Positions 26,581 to 33,481 of a DNA stretch of 38,759 nucleotides are shown piece by piece. The notes beneath the pieces were generated by a model. That model was not told where the DNA came from and did no database searches. It worked only from the letters and a program-made list of their open reading frames with translations. Location: contig NHBV01000011.1 in the NCBI GenBank assembly GCA_002167775.1, forward strand, positions 36,599-75,357, in the 5' to 3' direction. Source of the stretch: Crocinitomicaceae bacterium TMED16. Its GTDB lineage: Bacteria > Bacteroidota > Bacteroidia > Flavobacteriales_D > Crocinitomicaceae. Each line of letters begins with the position of its first letter. Within the stretch, counting starts at the first letter, position 1. The position numbers were made by a program, and so were the translations under genes.

Positions 26581-27528
26581 ATGATGAAAGTTGACATCCA
26601 AGATTTAGAAAAGAAATTTCAAGACAGAATCGATCAGGATATAAAAATCGAGCCCAATGATTGGATGCCTGATGCCTACAGAAAGACTTTGATTAGGCAG
26701 ATTTCGCAGCACGCACACTCTGAGGTGGTTGGAATGTTACCTGAAGGTAATTGGATTACAAGAGCGCCAAACTTAAGACGTAAGGCTGTTTTATTAGCAA
26801 AGGTTCAAGATGAAGCCGGTCACGGTTTGTATTTGTATAGTGCCGCAGAAACCTTGGGTGCAGATCGAGAACAGACAATTGACGACTTACATTCGGGCAA
26901 AGCTAAATATTCTTCGATTTTTAATTATCCGACCTTGTCTTGGGCGGATATGGGAGCAATTGGATGGCTTGTCGATGGTGCAGCAATCATGAATCAAGTT
27001 CCTCTTTGCAGATGTTCTTATGGTCCATATGCAAGGGCGATGATTCGAGTATGCAAAGAAGAATCTTTTCACCAAAGACAAGGCTTTGAAATCATGACCA
27101 AATTAGCATCAGGAACTACAGAACAAAAAGAAATGGCACAAGATGCCTTGAATAGGTTTTGGTGGCCAGCGCTAATGATGTTTGGTCCAAGCGATGCTGA
27201 TTCAAGCCATACAGAGCAGTCGATGCGCTGGAAGATCAAAAGACATACCAATGACGAATTGCGTCAAATGTTTGTAGACGTAACAGTTCCTCAAGCCGAG
27301 TCTATCGGTTTGACGGTTCCCGATCAAGATATAAAATGGAATGAATCCAAACAGGGTTATGATTATGGTCCGATCGATTGGGATGAGTTTTGGCAGGTAG
27401 TTGGTGGGAACGGGCCTTGCAACAAAGAACGTGTGGAGACTAGAAAAAAAGCAAAGGAAAATGGTAAATGGGTTGTAGAAGCGGCAATGGCATTCACTGA
27501 GAAAAGAAATTCAAAGAAATCTGCGTAG
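26581..27528 (+). CDS. paaA: Phenylacetyl-CoA epoxidase catalytic subunit PaaA
   Basis: PaaA is the di-iron oxygenase subunit that epoxidises the aromatic ring of phenylacetyl-CoA with O2, the key step of aerobic phenylacetate degradation. The 315 residues match the family. Ferritin-like helices carry the ligand motifs: HSEVVGM (Glu48), VQDEAGHG (Glu78, His81) and [12 protein letters not shown] (Glu160/161, His164). [11 protein letters not shown] and [20 protein letters not shown] are further conserved blocks. It opens with a double ATG; the second is equally possible as start. It is the first gene of paaABCD, with the paaB start immediately after its stop. Confidence 0.97.
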   Translation: MMKVDIQDLEKKFQDRIDQDIKIEPNDWMPDAYRKTLIRQISQHAHSEVVGMLPEGNWITRAPNLRRKAVLLAKVQDEAGHGLYLYSAAETLGADREQTIDDLHSGKAKYSSIFNYPTLSWADMGAIGWLVDGAAIMNQVPLCRCSYGPYARAMIRVCKEESFHQRQGFEIMTKLASGTTEQKEMAQDALNRFWWPALMMFGPSDADSSHTEQSMRWKIKRHTNDELRQMFVDVTVPQAESIGLTVPDQDIKWNESKQGYDYGPIDWDEFWQVVGGNGPCNKERVETRKKAKENGKWVVEAAMAFTEKRNSKKSA

Positions 27529-27819
27529 ATGGAAAAATCAAAGGAATGGCCTCTTTGGGAGGTTTTTATTAGAAGCAAGCAAGGGTTAAACCACAAACAT
27601 GTTGGTAGCCTAAGAGCTTCTGACTCAACGATGGCAATAAAAAATGCTCGAGACGTATATACGAGAAGGGCAGAGGGTATTTCAATATGGGTTGTTCCAT
27701 CCAATAATATTACGGCCTCAGATCCAAACAAGGAGGATTCACTTTTTGAGCCATCGCAATCAAAGGTTTATCGACACCCAACTTTTTACGATGTCCCTGA
27801 TGGGATTTCACATATGTAA
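27529..27819 (+). CDS. paaB: Phenylacetyl-CoA epoxidase subunit PaaB
   Basis: PaaB is a small structural subunit that bridges PaaAC heterodimers in the epoxidase complex. The 96 residues are the usual size. The characteristic N-terminus WPLWEVFIRSKQGLNHKHVG is followed by LRASDSTMAIKNARDVYTRR and the C-terminal DPNKEDSLFEPSQSKVYRHP. Its ATG directly abuts the paaA stop, and paaC begins 3 bases after its own stop, so stoichiometric expression with its neighbours is likely. Confidence 0.96.
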   Translation: MEKSKEWPLWEVFIRSKQGLNHKHVGSLRASDSTMAIKNARDVYTRRAEGISIWVVPSNNITASDPNKEDSLFEPSQSKVYRHPTFYDVPDGISHM

Positions 27820-27822
27820 GCA

Positions 27823-28581
27823 ATGACAGAAAAACAAGCTTTGTATAAATACCTCCTAAGAATGGGAGATGATAGTTTAATTTTAGGTCAAAGACTATCA
27901 GAATTGTGTGGTCACGGACCAATACTTGAAGAAGATATTGCATTGACCAACATTTCATTAGATTTAATAGGTCAGGCGACATTATTGCTCGAGTATGCTG
28001 GTGAATCAGCGCCTGAAAAAAAGACAAACGACGAACTTGCTTATCTGAGAATTGAAAAAGAATATGTTAATGCCTTATTAGTTGAGCAACCAAATGGACA
28101 TTTTGGAGATACAATTATGCGTCAATTCTTATTTGACGCATATAGAAAGCCGCTTTTAGAGCAGCTTTTAGATTCAACTGATAAGCGGCTTGCAGGAATT
28201 GCAGAAAAAGCGCTAAAAGAAACAAAATATCACCTGAGGCATTCCTCAGAATGGATCATTCGACTTGGTGACGGAACGCAGGAGTCTCATCAAAGAATTC
28301 AAAACTCATTAGAAGCGCTTTTGAGATATGCATATGAATTGTTTTTTGAGAATGAAGTCGATGAACTATTGATTGCTCAAGGAATTATCCCTGCAGCTAA
28401 CTCTATCTTTCCTATCTGGGAAAAAACACTCCATGATGTATTTGAAGAAGCCACCTTATTACTGCCTAAAAACAAGTGGAAATTTCAAGGAGGTCGAGAA
28501 GGAAGACACTCTGAACATATGGGCTATTTACTAGCAGAAATGCAATACATGCAGAGAACCTATCCAAACATGGAATGGTAA
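27823..28581 (+). CDS. paaC: Phenylacetyl-CoA epoxidase subunit PaaC
   Basis: PaaC is the non-catalytic ferritin-like partner of PaaA; the heterodimer forms the substrate pocket. The 252 residues show LLRMGDDSLILGQRLSELCG near the N-terminus, EDIALTNISLDLIGQA, and KYHLRHSSEWIIRLGDGTQE in the position corresponding to the PaaA ligand helix. The C-terminal GGREGRHSEHMGYLLAEMQY is typical of PaaC. Its last 7 bases overlap the start of paaD, implying coupled translation. Confidence 0.96.
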   Translation: MTEKQALYKYLLRMGDDSLILGQRLSELCGHGPILEEDIALTNISLDLIGQATLLLEYAGESAPEKKTNDELAYLRIEKEYVNALLVEQPNGHFGDTIMRQFLFDAYRKPLLEQLLDSTDKRLAGIAEKALKETKYHLRHSSEWIIRLGDGTQESHQRIQNSLEALLRYAYELFFENEVDELLIAQGIIPAANSIFPIWEKTLHDVFEEATLLLPKNKWKFQGGREGRHSEHMGYLLAEMQYMQRTYPNMEW

Positions 28582-29060
28582 ATGAATCTAAAATATGGGA
28601 GCATTTAGAGGATGTTTTTGATCCTGAAGTACCCGTTTTATCTATAGTTGACCTTGGAATAGTACGCGGTGTTCAAGTTGTTAAAGACCACGTGAGTATC
28701 ACAATAACACCTACTTACAGCGGATGTCCTGCGATGCATACAATCGAGAAGGATATTGAGTTAAAGTTGAAAAAAGAGGCGATTTCATCATACGAAATAC
28801 ATACGTCTATCGCACCAGCATGGACTACAGATTGGATGTCTGAAATAGGTAAAAAAAAGCTTAAAGCTTACGGTATCGCTCCCCCTCAAGATGAGGTGGA
28901 TAAGTCTGTTTTGTTTGCAGATCCGCTTGTTGTTCCTTGTCCTAAGTGTAACTCTTCAGATACAAAGCTTGTGAGTCAATTTGGAAGTACTGCATGTAAG
29001 GCGCACTATCAATGCAGCACATGTAAGGAGCCTTTCGATTATTTTAAATGCCTGAGATAG
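28575..29060 (+). CDS. paaD: PaaD, MIP18-family maturation factor of the epoxidase
   Basis: PaaD belongs to the MIP18/DUF59 group and is thought to help mature the Fe-S or metal centres of the PaaABCE system. The 161 residues divide into an N-terminal DUF59 domain (EDVFDPEVPVLSIVDLGIVR, ITPTYSGCPAMHTIE) and a C-terminal zinc-ribbon-like tail with CPKC, a lone Cys in STACKAHY, CSTC and a last Cys three residues from the end. The start ATG lies inside paaC, giving a 7-base overlap. Its 3' end runs 17 bases into the convergent DUF5916 gene. The window also carries a second MIP18 domain fused to the Mrp ATPase at 37965. Confidence 0.94.
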   Translation: MVNESKIWEHLEDVFDPEVPVLSIVDLGIVRGVQVVKDHVSITITPTYSGCPAMHTIEKDIELKLKKEAISSYEIHTSIAPAWTTDWMSEIGKKKLKAYGIAPPQDEVDKSVLFADPLVVPCPKCNSSDTKLVSQFGSTACKAHYQCSTCKEPFDYFKCLR

Positions 29061-31497
29061 TTTTTTTCTTAAGATATTGGCTGTCTAACCAATAAATAAC
29101 TTTTAATGACAACGTGTTGATTGGGCCATTCTGGAGTGTATTATTCAAAGTTTCCCAATAGCGTTCATTCACACTAGAATTGGAGGTGAAAATAGAATTT
29201 TTCCAAACGAAATTCAACTCACTTCCGGGAAGGAATACCCATCTAAGCAGCATATCAATCGTAAATGCATTATAGTTGATGTCATAGGCAGACATCCCAG
29301 TGTTATCATTTCCTGAATAATCTTCTAAAGGATTCAGTAATCCGTTGTCTAACAATTCATAAAAGCTATTGTATTTTATTTTCGCATTGTAGTGTCTTAA
29401 CCTAAATGTCATTCCCAATCGATTCGTGATTGTATAATCAATACCAAGTGATTGTTCATTGGTAAGTCGATCTCGATTTCCAAATAGGATACCGTCAAAT
29501 GAATCAATGGGGTCACCAAAATCTACAGCATAACCCTCGCTATTAAATTGGAATTTTTGTTCCCATTCATGAATTAAAAACAGCTGATTGCTTAATCTAA
29601 ATCGAAATTCAAGATTGTAATTCCACTCCCGCCAATCTCCTCTTTGCACATCAACATATCCCACGCGTGCGTCTACCGCAATTCTCTTTTGGTAGTTTGA
29701 CGAGAACCATGCACCCATATTGGTCCATATAGGCCTTATATATTTATATTCTCCAATATTTTGTCCTCTCGGTTCAAAAAAGTCATTGTTCTCCATTAAG
29801 GCACCATTGAAGTTAATTCCCCAAGCGTTAAATGATTTAGAAACCATTACTGCTCTACCGTTCCAGAAAGCGCCTCCGAAAAGGTTGGGCGCATACAGCC
29901 GTTCATAATTAACTGAAAAGTTACTTTGAAACTTGTTTAAATTCCAGAAGTTTGGTTTAAAATTTCGATAACCGATATTTGCTTCTGCAACCCGGCTATT
30001 ATTTGCTCTTAAAAAGCCAAGATCATTTGGGTCATAAGTATCAGACTCTTCATAGTATTCCGCACGAAATGTAAAATCCCCTCTTTGTTTCCCAGTTTCT
30101 ATTCCCCAGGTATGACCCAATGAGGTTTCTGTGCTTTCTAGAATAGCTGACAAAACTCCCTGTCCAGAGATATAATAGTCATTGTTTTTAGTGTTGAAGC
30201 TTGCCTTCAGTCCCGATACATTGGCATCGTAGAAGTCTCCAGAACGCCATACATTCGTATTCGTAAAGGTTAAAAAGCTGTTGTTTTTTAGGTTTTGGTC
30301 CAAAACCAATACATTATAATTGCTTAATGGGCTAATTGTAAAGTCCCGCTCTGTATTTGTTTCACTATCAATTGCCTTTCCTGTTTGTGCAGCGGTAATT
30401 CCATTGAATACCGCTATTCCTAGTCCGTTATTAAGCCGTCCAGAGACTTTACTTGCATTGATTAATGGCACCGAATTAGGAATTTCTTCTAGGTATTCAT
30501 TATTGTTCAATTGACTTTCATAGACCCTTGACGGTGTTTGCACTCCAATACGTCTGCTATAAAAAAGCTCTGATTTTGTAAAAAGTTCTGTTCCTTCTGT
30601 AAAAAATTGTCTGTTTTCATTGAATTCTATTTCAAATGGACTAATATTCAAAACTTGATTGTCAAAAACAACTTGCCCAAAATCCGGAAGCAATGTAACA
30701 TCGAGTGTAAAAGCTTCATTGATGCCATATTTGATATCCATTCCCCCATTGAAAGAAGATAACGTTTCCGAGTCTTTTGAGAAGTTAACATAACTTGAAA
30801 GAAAGGGTATGAAGGCGAGTCTTAATGGTGGAGAGATATTGTTGACCCCTTTTACTTTTCCACTTTCTAATAAATAGTTTTCCAAATCTGGATTCACAGG
30901 GTTCCATGTATTTTCCTCTCGAAGTCGGCTGATTTGTCGTCCAAAATTAATGTTCCAATCTTGTATACTTGAATTTGGGAACCGAAGCGCTGAATATGGA
31001 ATCTTAAGCTCAGCGAACCAACCTTCAGCGTTTATTTTGGTTTTACTTCGCCAAACAAGGTTGAGAAGCTCATTATACTCACCATCAAATATTTTTGAAT
31101 CGATCTGTACACCTCGGCTTGTGATTCCGAATGAAAATCCATTCTGCCGATCATCGTACGTATCAATGAAAATTGCGAACACATCTAGGTTTGGATTGAA
31201 GTCATCTCTTGCGGATAAAACGCGTGAAACTGAATCTGGATGATCAAAGCATTTTACCCCGACATAAAGCGCCTCTTGGTCGTAAAGAATAGCTACTTCT
31301 GTTGGTTTTGAGGGTTTATTACCTGGGACTGGTTTGAGTTGTGTGAAACCTGTTGTCCAATTTGCATTATGCCATGAATGTTCACCAAAATTGGCATCTA
31401 ATATGATATTTTGCTTTATTCTTTTAGCTTCTATTGTTTTTTGCCCTATACAGCATTGCATTAGGGTCAAAGAGAGCGTTAGTAAGAGCCAATTCAT
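29044..31497 (-). CDS. DUF5916 outer-membrane protein with CBM9/DOMON-like N-terminal domain
   Basis: This is an 817-residue outer-membrane protein of unknown function. From the ATG at 31497 it has a signal peptide (MNWLLLTLSLTLMQCCIGQ). The next ~190 residues form a family 9 carbohydrate-binding-like sandwich (ILDANFGEHSWHNANWTTGF, ALYVGVKCFDHPD, FAIFIDTYDDRQNGFSF, WFAELKIPYSALRFP). The remaining ~600 residues follow the DUF5916 pattern and look like a large barrel (FDNQVLNISPFEIEFNENRQ, QFFTEGTELF, FYSRRIG). The frame extends to a methionine at 31518, but a perfect -7 box at 31502-31509 lies inside that extension, so 31497 is the better start. It is monocistronic and divergent from the DUF493 gene. 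Members are widespread in Bacteroidota and often described as carbohydrate-binding, which remains unproven. Confidence 0.85.
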   Translation of the reverse strand: MNWLLLTLSLTLMQCCIGQKTIEAKRIKQNIILDANFGEHSWHNANWTTGFTQLKPVPGNKPSKPTEVAILYDQEALYVGVKCFDHPDSVSRVLSARDDFNPNLDVFAIFIDTYDDRQNGFSFGITSRGVQIDSKIFDGEYNELLNLVWRSKTKINAEGWFAELKIPYSALRFPNSSIQDWNINFGRQISRLREENTWNPVNPDLENYLLESGKVKGVNNISPPLRLAFIPFLSSYVNFSKDSETLSSFNGGMDIKYGINEAFTLDVTLLPDFGQVVFDNQVLNISPFEIEFNENRQFFTEGTELFTKSELFYSRRIGVQTPSRVYESQLNNNEYLEEIPNSVPLINASKVSGRLNNGLGIAVFNGITAAQTGKAIDSETNTERDFTISPLSNYNVLVLDQNLKNNSFLTFTNTNVWRSGDFYDANVSGLKASFNTKNNDYYISGQGVLSAILESTETSLGHTWGIETGKQRGDFTFRAEYYEESDTYDPNDLGFLRANNSRVAEANIGYRNFKPNFWNLNKFQSNFSVNYERLYAPNLFGGAFWNGRAVMVSKSFNAWGINFNGALMENNDFFEPRGQNIGEYKYIRPIWTNMGAWFSSNYQKRIAVDARVGYVDVQRGDWREWNYNLEFRFRLSNQLFLIHEWEQKFQFNSEGYAVDFGDPIDSFDGILFGNRDRLTNEQSLGIDYTITNRLGMTFRLRHYNAKIKYNSFYELLDNGLLNPLEDYSGNDNTGMSAYDINYNAFTIDMLLRWVFLPGSELNFVWKNSIFTSNSSVNERYWETLNNTLQNGPINTLSLKVIYWLDSQYLKKKTISGI

Positions 31498-31501
31498 GGT
31501 G

Positions 31502-31509
31502 CAAAAATA
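31502..31509 (-). promoter_or_regulatory. -7 element of the DUF5916 gene (leaderless candidate)
   Basis: On the minus strand this reads TATTTTTG, a perfect TAnnTTTG ending 4 bases before the ATG at 31497. It supports that start over the upstream in-frame ATG at 31518. Confidence 0.55.
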
Positions 31510-31523
31510 GCTTTTCAATTTTA

Positions 31524-31543
31524 ATGTTCTTTATAATGAACAT
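31524..31543. promoter_or_regulatory. Inverted repeat ATGTTC-N8-GAACAT between divergent promoters
   Basis: Perfect 6-base half-sites separated by 8 bases sit between the two opposed -7 boxes (31502-31509 and 31565-31572). The position suits a dimeric regulator controlling either gene. A chance palindrome in AT-rich DNA cannot be excluded. Confidence 0.35.
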
Positions 31544-31564
31544 AGAAGTTCAACAAATAAGAAT

Positions 31565-31572
31565 TAATTTTG
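31565..31572 (+). promoter_or_regulatory. -7 element of the DUF493 gene (leaderless candidate)
   Basis: TAATTTTG is a perfect TAnnTTTG ending 3 bases before the ATG at 31576. It overlaps the in-frame TTG at 31570, which therefore cannot be the start if this promoter is used. Confidence 0.55.
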
Positions 31573-31575
31573 TGC

Positions 31576-31839
31576 ATGGAAGAATTTGAAGGCCTCAAAG
31601 TGCAGTTGGAACAAACTGATTTCCCTCAGGTTTATTTTTTTAAATTTATTGTTCCAAACAAGAATGATAATGTAGCTCGTGTCAGTGCTTTATATTCATC
31701 TGATACGCAGGTGCAAATGAAACCTTCTTCCAGTGGAAAATTCATCTCGATGAGCGCAAAGCAGGTGATGCTATCAGCGGATGAAATAATTAGTATTTAC
31801 AAAAAAGCCTCAGCCATTGAGGGTATAATTTCTTTATAA
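31576..31839 (+). CDS. DUF493 family protein (YbeD-like)
   Basis: This is an 87-residue cytoplasmic protein of the DUF493 family. E. coli YbeD has an ACT-like ferredoxin fold and no settled function. Visible family features are the opening EEFEGLKVQLEQTDFPQVYF with FKFIVPNK following, then YSSDTQVQMKPSSSGKFIS and the C-terminal SADEIISIYKKASAIEGII. The frame can also be opened from a TTG at 31570, but the ATG at 31576 is preferred because the -7 box covers the TTG. The next gene starts directly at the following base (TAA then ATG), so the two form a pair. In E. coli ybeD lies between dacA and lipB; nothing of that neighbourhood is present here. Confidence 0.8.
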   Translation: MEEFEGLKVQLEQTDFPQVYFFKFIVPNKNDNVARVSALYSSDTQVQMKPSSSGKFISMSAKQVMLSADEIISIYKKASAIEGIISL

Positions 31840-32205
31840 ATGGAACTTATTTCGATTCTTTATATTACACTATTTATTCTTTTGATTATAATCGCTTATC
31901 GTTTTTTGATTCGAAGATTGAGCAATGACCGTGTTCGCTTGGAAGAGTTCTGTACCTTGTACAGTACAGAAACGTACGAAGTCAATGGAGAGGTTGAATT
32001 TTACTTTCAGTGTCCCGAAACCATTGAGGTTCATTTTTGTATTTGGTCAAATGACAAAATTGTTGTTGAGCTCGCGAATAAAGAATTTGATTCTGGAGGT
32101 CACATCCTAAGGTATGATACAAAGCAATTAGAAAATGGGGGGTACACTTTTGGTCTAGTTACAGAAAAACAAAAAACAATCAAGAAATTTGGCGTAAAAA
32201 ACTAG
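31840..32205 (+). CDS. Small membrane-anchored protein of unknown function
   Basis: I do not recognise this 121-residue protein. It begins with one strongly hydrophobic helix (ISILYITLFILLIIIAYRFL, residues 4-23) followed by basic residues (IRRLSNDRVR), which suggests an N-out, cytoplasm-facing anchor. The remaining ~90 residues look like a small beta-rich soluble domain (EVNGEVEFYFQCPETIEVHF, LENGGYTFGLVTE). Its ATG follows the DUF493 stop with no gap, so it is probably co-translated with that protein. The stop interlocks with the stop of the convergent outer-membrane gene (CTAG). Coding status is supported by the tight packing and a normal amino-acid composition. Confidence 0.7.
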   Translation: MELISILYITLFILLIIIAYRFLIRRLSNDRVRLEEFCTLYSTETYEVNGEVEFYFQCPETIEVHFCIWSNDKIVVELANKEFDSGGHILRYDTKQLENGGYTFGLVTEKQKTIKKFGVKN

Positions 32206-32900
32206 GTGTCTTTTCGACCTTTCTTTTTCCCTCCGTATTTTATTTTCTTTCTCTTTTTGGAAACTTTGTACTTCGACTTATTAAAGCTATTGTCTGATTT
32301 TTCGAGTTGCTCAAACCTGAACACTAAGCCAATGTTATGTTGCATGTAATCAGATGATTTAAAAAAGTCAGTTAAGCCAATTTTTGCTGTGCTCCGAAGC
32401 TGAAGACCAATTTGTTTTGTAATCCAAAAGTTCAATCCTAGACCAAAGTTAAATGTAGGACTCAATGCTCTCGCCATTGTATCGTTATTGTTTCTCAGGG
32501 ATACGCCAAGACCAGAAGTCACATAAGGGTCAATTACTCCGCTATTGAGCAATTTGTAGAGTGAATATTTTCCGTTGAAATCCATCGAGAACATACTTCC
32601 TGAAATATCCGTCGAACCATTTGTTATTTTTTCTGGGTTATATTTTGAGTAGGTCAATGCACACTCTGCGCTCCAACCATTATAAATATATTTATCAATG
32701 ATCAGTTGAGTCGGGAACAAATGACCATGAAGGTTTTCAAATAAGAATGGGTTAAAAGATTCACCATCATCATCTGTCAGAATCCAAGATGTTCCAAACA
32801 TCCAGTTATATGTGTCCTTATTTGATATCGCCTTCTCTGGCTGAGCGGATATTGAAATGACAAGGATGAGAGAAAGACAAAGGGCACTGAATGATTTCAT
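32202..32900 (-). CDS. Small outer-membrane beta-barrel protein with lysine-rich C-terminal tail
   Basis: This is a 232-residue barrel protein of the OmpA/OMP_b-brl type. From the ATG at 32900 it has a signal peptide (MKSFSALCLSLILVISISAQ). Alternating beta strands follow (WMFGTSWILTDDD, LGVSLRNN, FNFGLGLNFWITKQIGLQLR), ending in a strand NIGLVFRFEQL. Unusually, ~40 residues then extend beyond the last barrel strand and become very basic (YKVSKKRKKIKYGGKKKGRK). The frame is open to 32954, but a perfect -7 box at 32923-32930 lies inside that stretch, so 32900 is the better start. Its stop interlocks with the opposite gene. Function is unknown; resembling proteins are often annotated only as outer-membrane beta-barrel. 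Confidence 0.75.
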   Translation of the reverse strand: MKSFSALCLSLILVISISAQPEKAISNKDTYNWMFGTSWILTDDDGESFNPFLFENLHGHLFPTQLIIDKYIYNGWSAECALTYSKYNPEKITNGSTDISGSMFSMDFNGKYSLYKLLNSGVIDPYVTSGLGVSLRNNNDTMARALSPTFNFGLGLNFWITKQIGLQLRSTAKIGLTDFFKSSDYMQHNIGLVFRFEQLEKSDNSFNKSKYKVSKKRKKIKYGGKKKGRKDT

Positions 32901-32922
32901 TTTTATCTTCAATTGGATGGGA

Positions 32923-32930
32923 CAAAAGTA
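32923..32930 (-). promoter_or_regulatory. -7 element of the small barrel gene
   Basis: On the minus strand this reads TACTTTTG, a perfect TAnnTTTG, ending 22 bases before the ATG at 32900. It argues against the longer reading frame that starts at 32954. Confidence 0.45.
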
Positions 32931-33011
32931 AGAAATAATAGATGTTTTATTCATATAAACGATACCTTATTTTATATTTTCGATTTTGACACACATTGTT
33001 CGCGATTACTA

Positions 33012-33043
33012 TTGATGCATTAATCTATTAATGCTTAGTTTTG
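33012..33043 (+). promoter_or_regulatory. Promoter of the IPExxxVDY-pyk operon (leaderless candidate)
   Basis: TTG at 33012-33014, a 21-base spacer and TAGTTTTG at 33036-33043 match the full Flavobacterium consensus. The box ends 5 bases before the ATG at 33049. This is the best promoter in the window and it fixes the start at 33049 rather than the ATG at 33031. Confidence 0.65.
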
Positions 33044-33048
33044 TTTCT

Positions 33049-33480
33049 ATGTCTCGCGTTAAAAAAATAAAGCTAGAAATTGATGATGAAATAGAGTTTC
33101 CAATTTTGGGCTTGTCCACTGCATTGGGAGATTATCGTCTTGCCTGGGAACTGAATTCTAAATTAAATCTAAAATTCGAGCGTTCCGTTGAGGGGACCTA
33201 CTTTTCTATACCAGATAAGTCCAAGAAAACAGTTGATTACGATTATTATTCATACGTCTCTGAGGAGGATATGTCCAAGTTTTTTTTGGTGAAAAATAAG
33301 CAAAAGGGTTCAACCTTGTTTAGTGATCGAGATAGATTAGATTTCTTTTTAGTTTTGCGAGACAATTTTATTTACGACATTGAAGATTTAATTCTTGATT
33401 TGAGAAAAATCAGAGGCGTAATTGCTGTTTTTTCCTTTTCAAGCTCAGAATTTGAATTTTCCGAATACCTAAACGACTAA
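33049..33480 (+). CDS. IPExxxVDY family protein
   Basis: This 143-residue cytoplasmic protein belongs to a Bacteroidota-specific family named for a motif seen here as IPDKSKKTVDY. The opening SRVKKIKLEIDDEIEFPILG and SDRDRLDFFLVLRD further on also fit. Function is unknown. It lies directly upstream of pyk (one base between stop and ATG); I recall this pairing as common in Flavobacteriia, hinting at a role tied to glycolysis or to pyruvate kinase itself. The ATG at 33031 is in frame, but the promoter box lies between it and 33049, so the shorter form is preferred. Confidence 0.82.
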   Translation: MSRVKKIKLEIDDEIEFPILGLSTALGDYRLAWELNSKLNLKFERSVEGTYFSIPDKSKKTVDYDYYSYVSEEDMSKFFLVKNKQKGSTLFSDRDRLDFFLVLRDNFIYDIEDLILDLRKIRGVIAVFSFSSSEFEFSEYLND

Positions 33481-33481
33481 G

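Noticed and set aside
31570-31572. TTG start for the DUF493 protein
   Set aside because: It lies inside the -7 promoter box and an ATG follows two codons later.
33031-33033. ATG at 33031 as the start of the IPExxxVDY protein
   Set aside because: The promoter box TAGTTTTG lies between it and the ATG at 33049, so the longer form would not be transcribed from this promoter.
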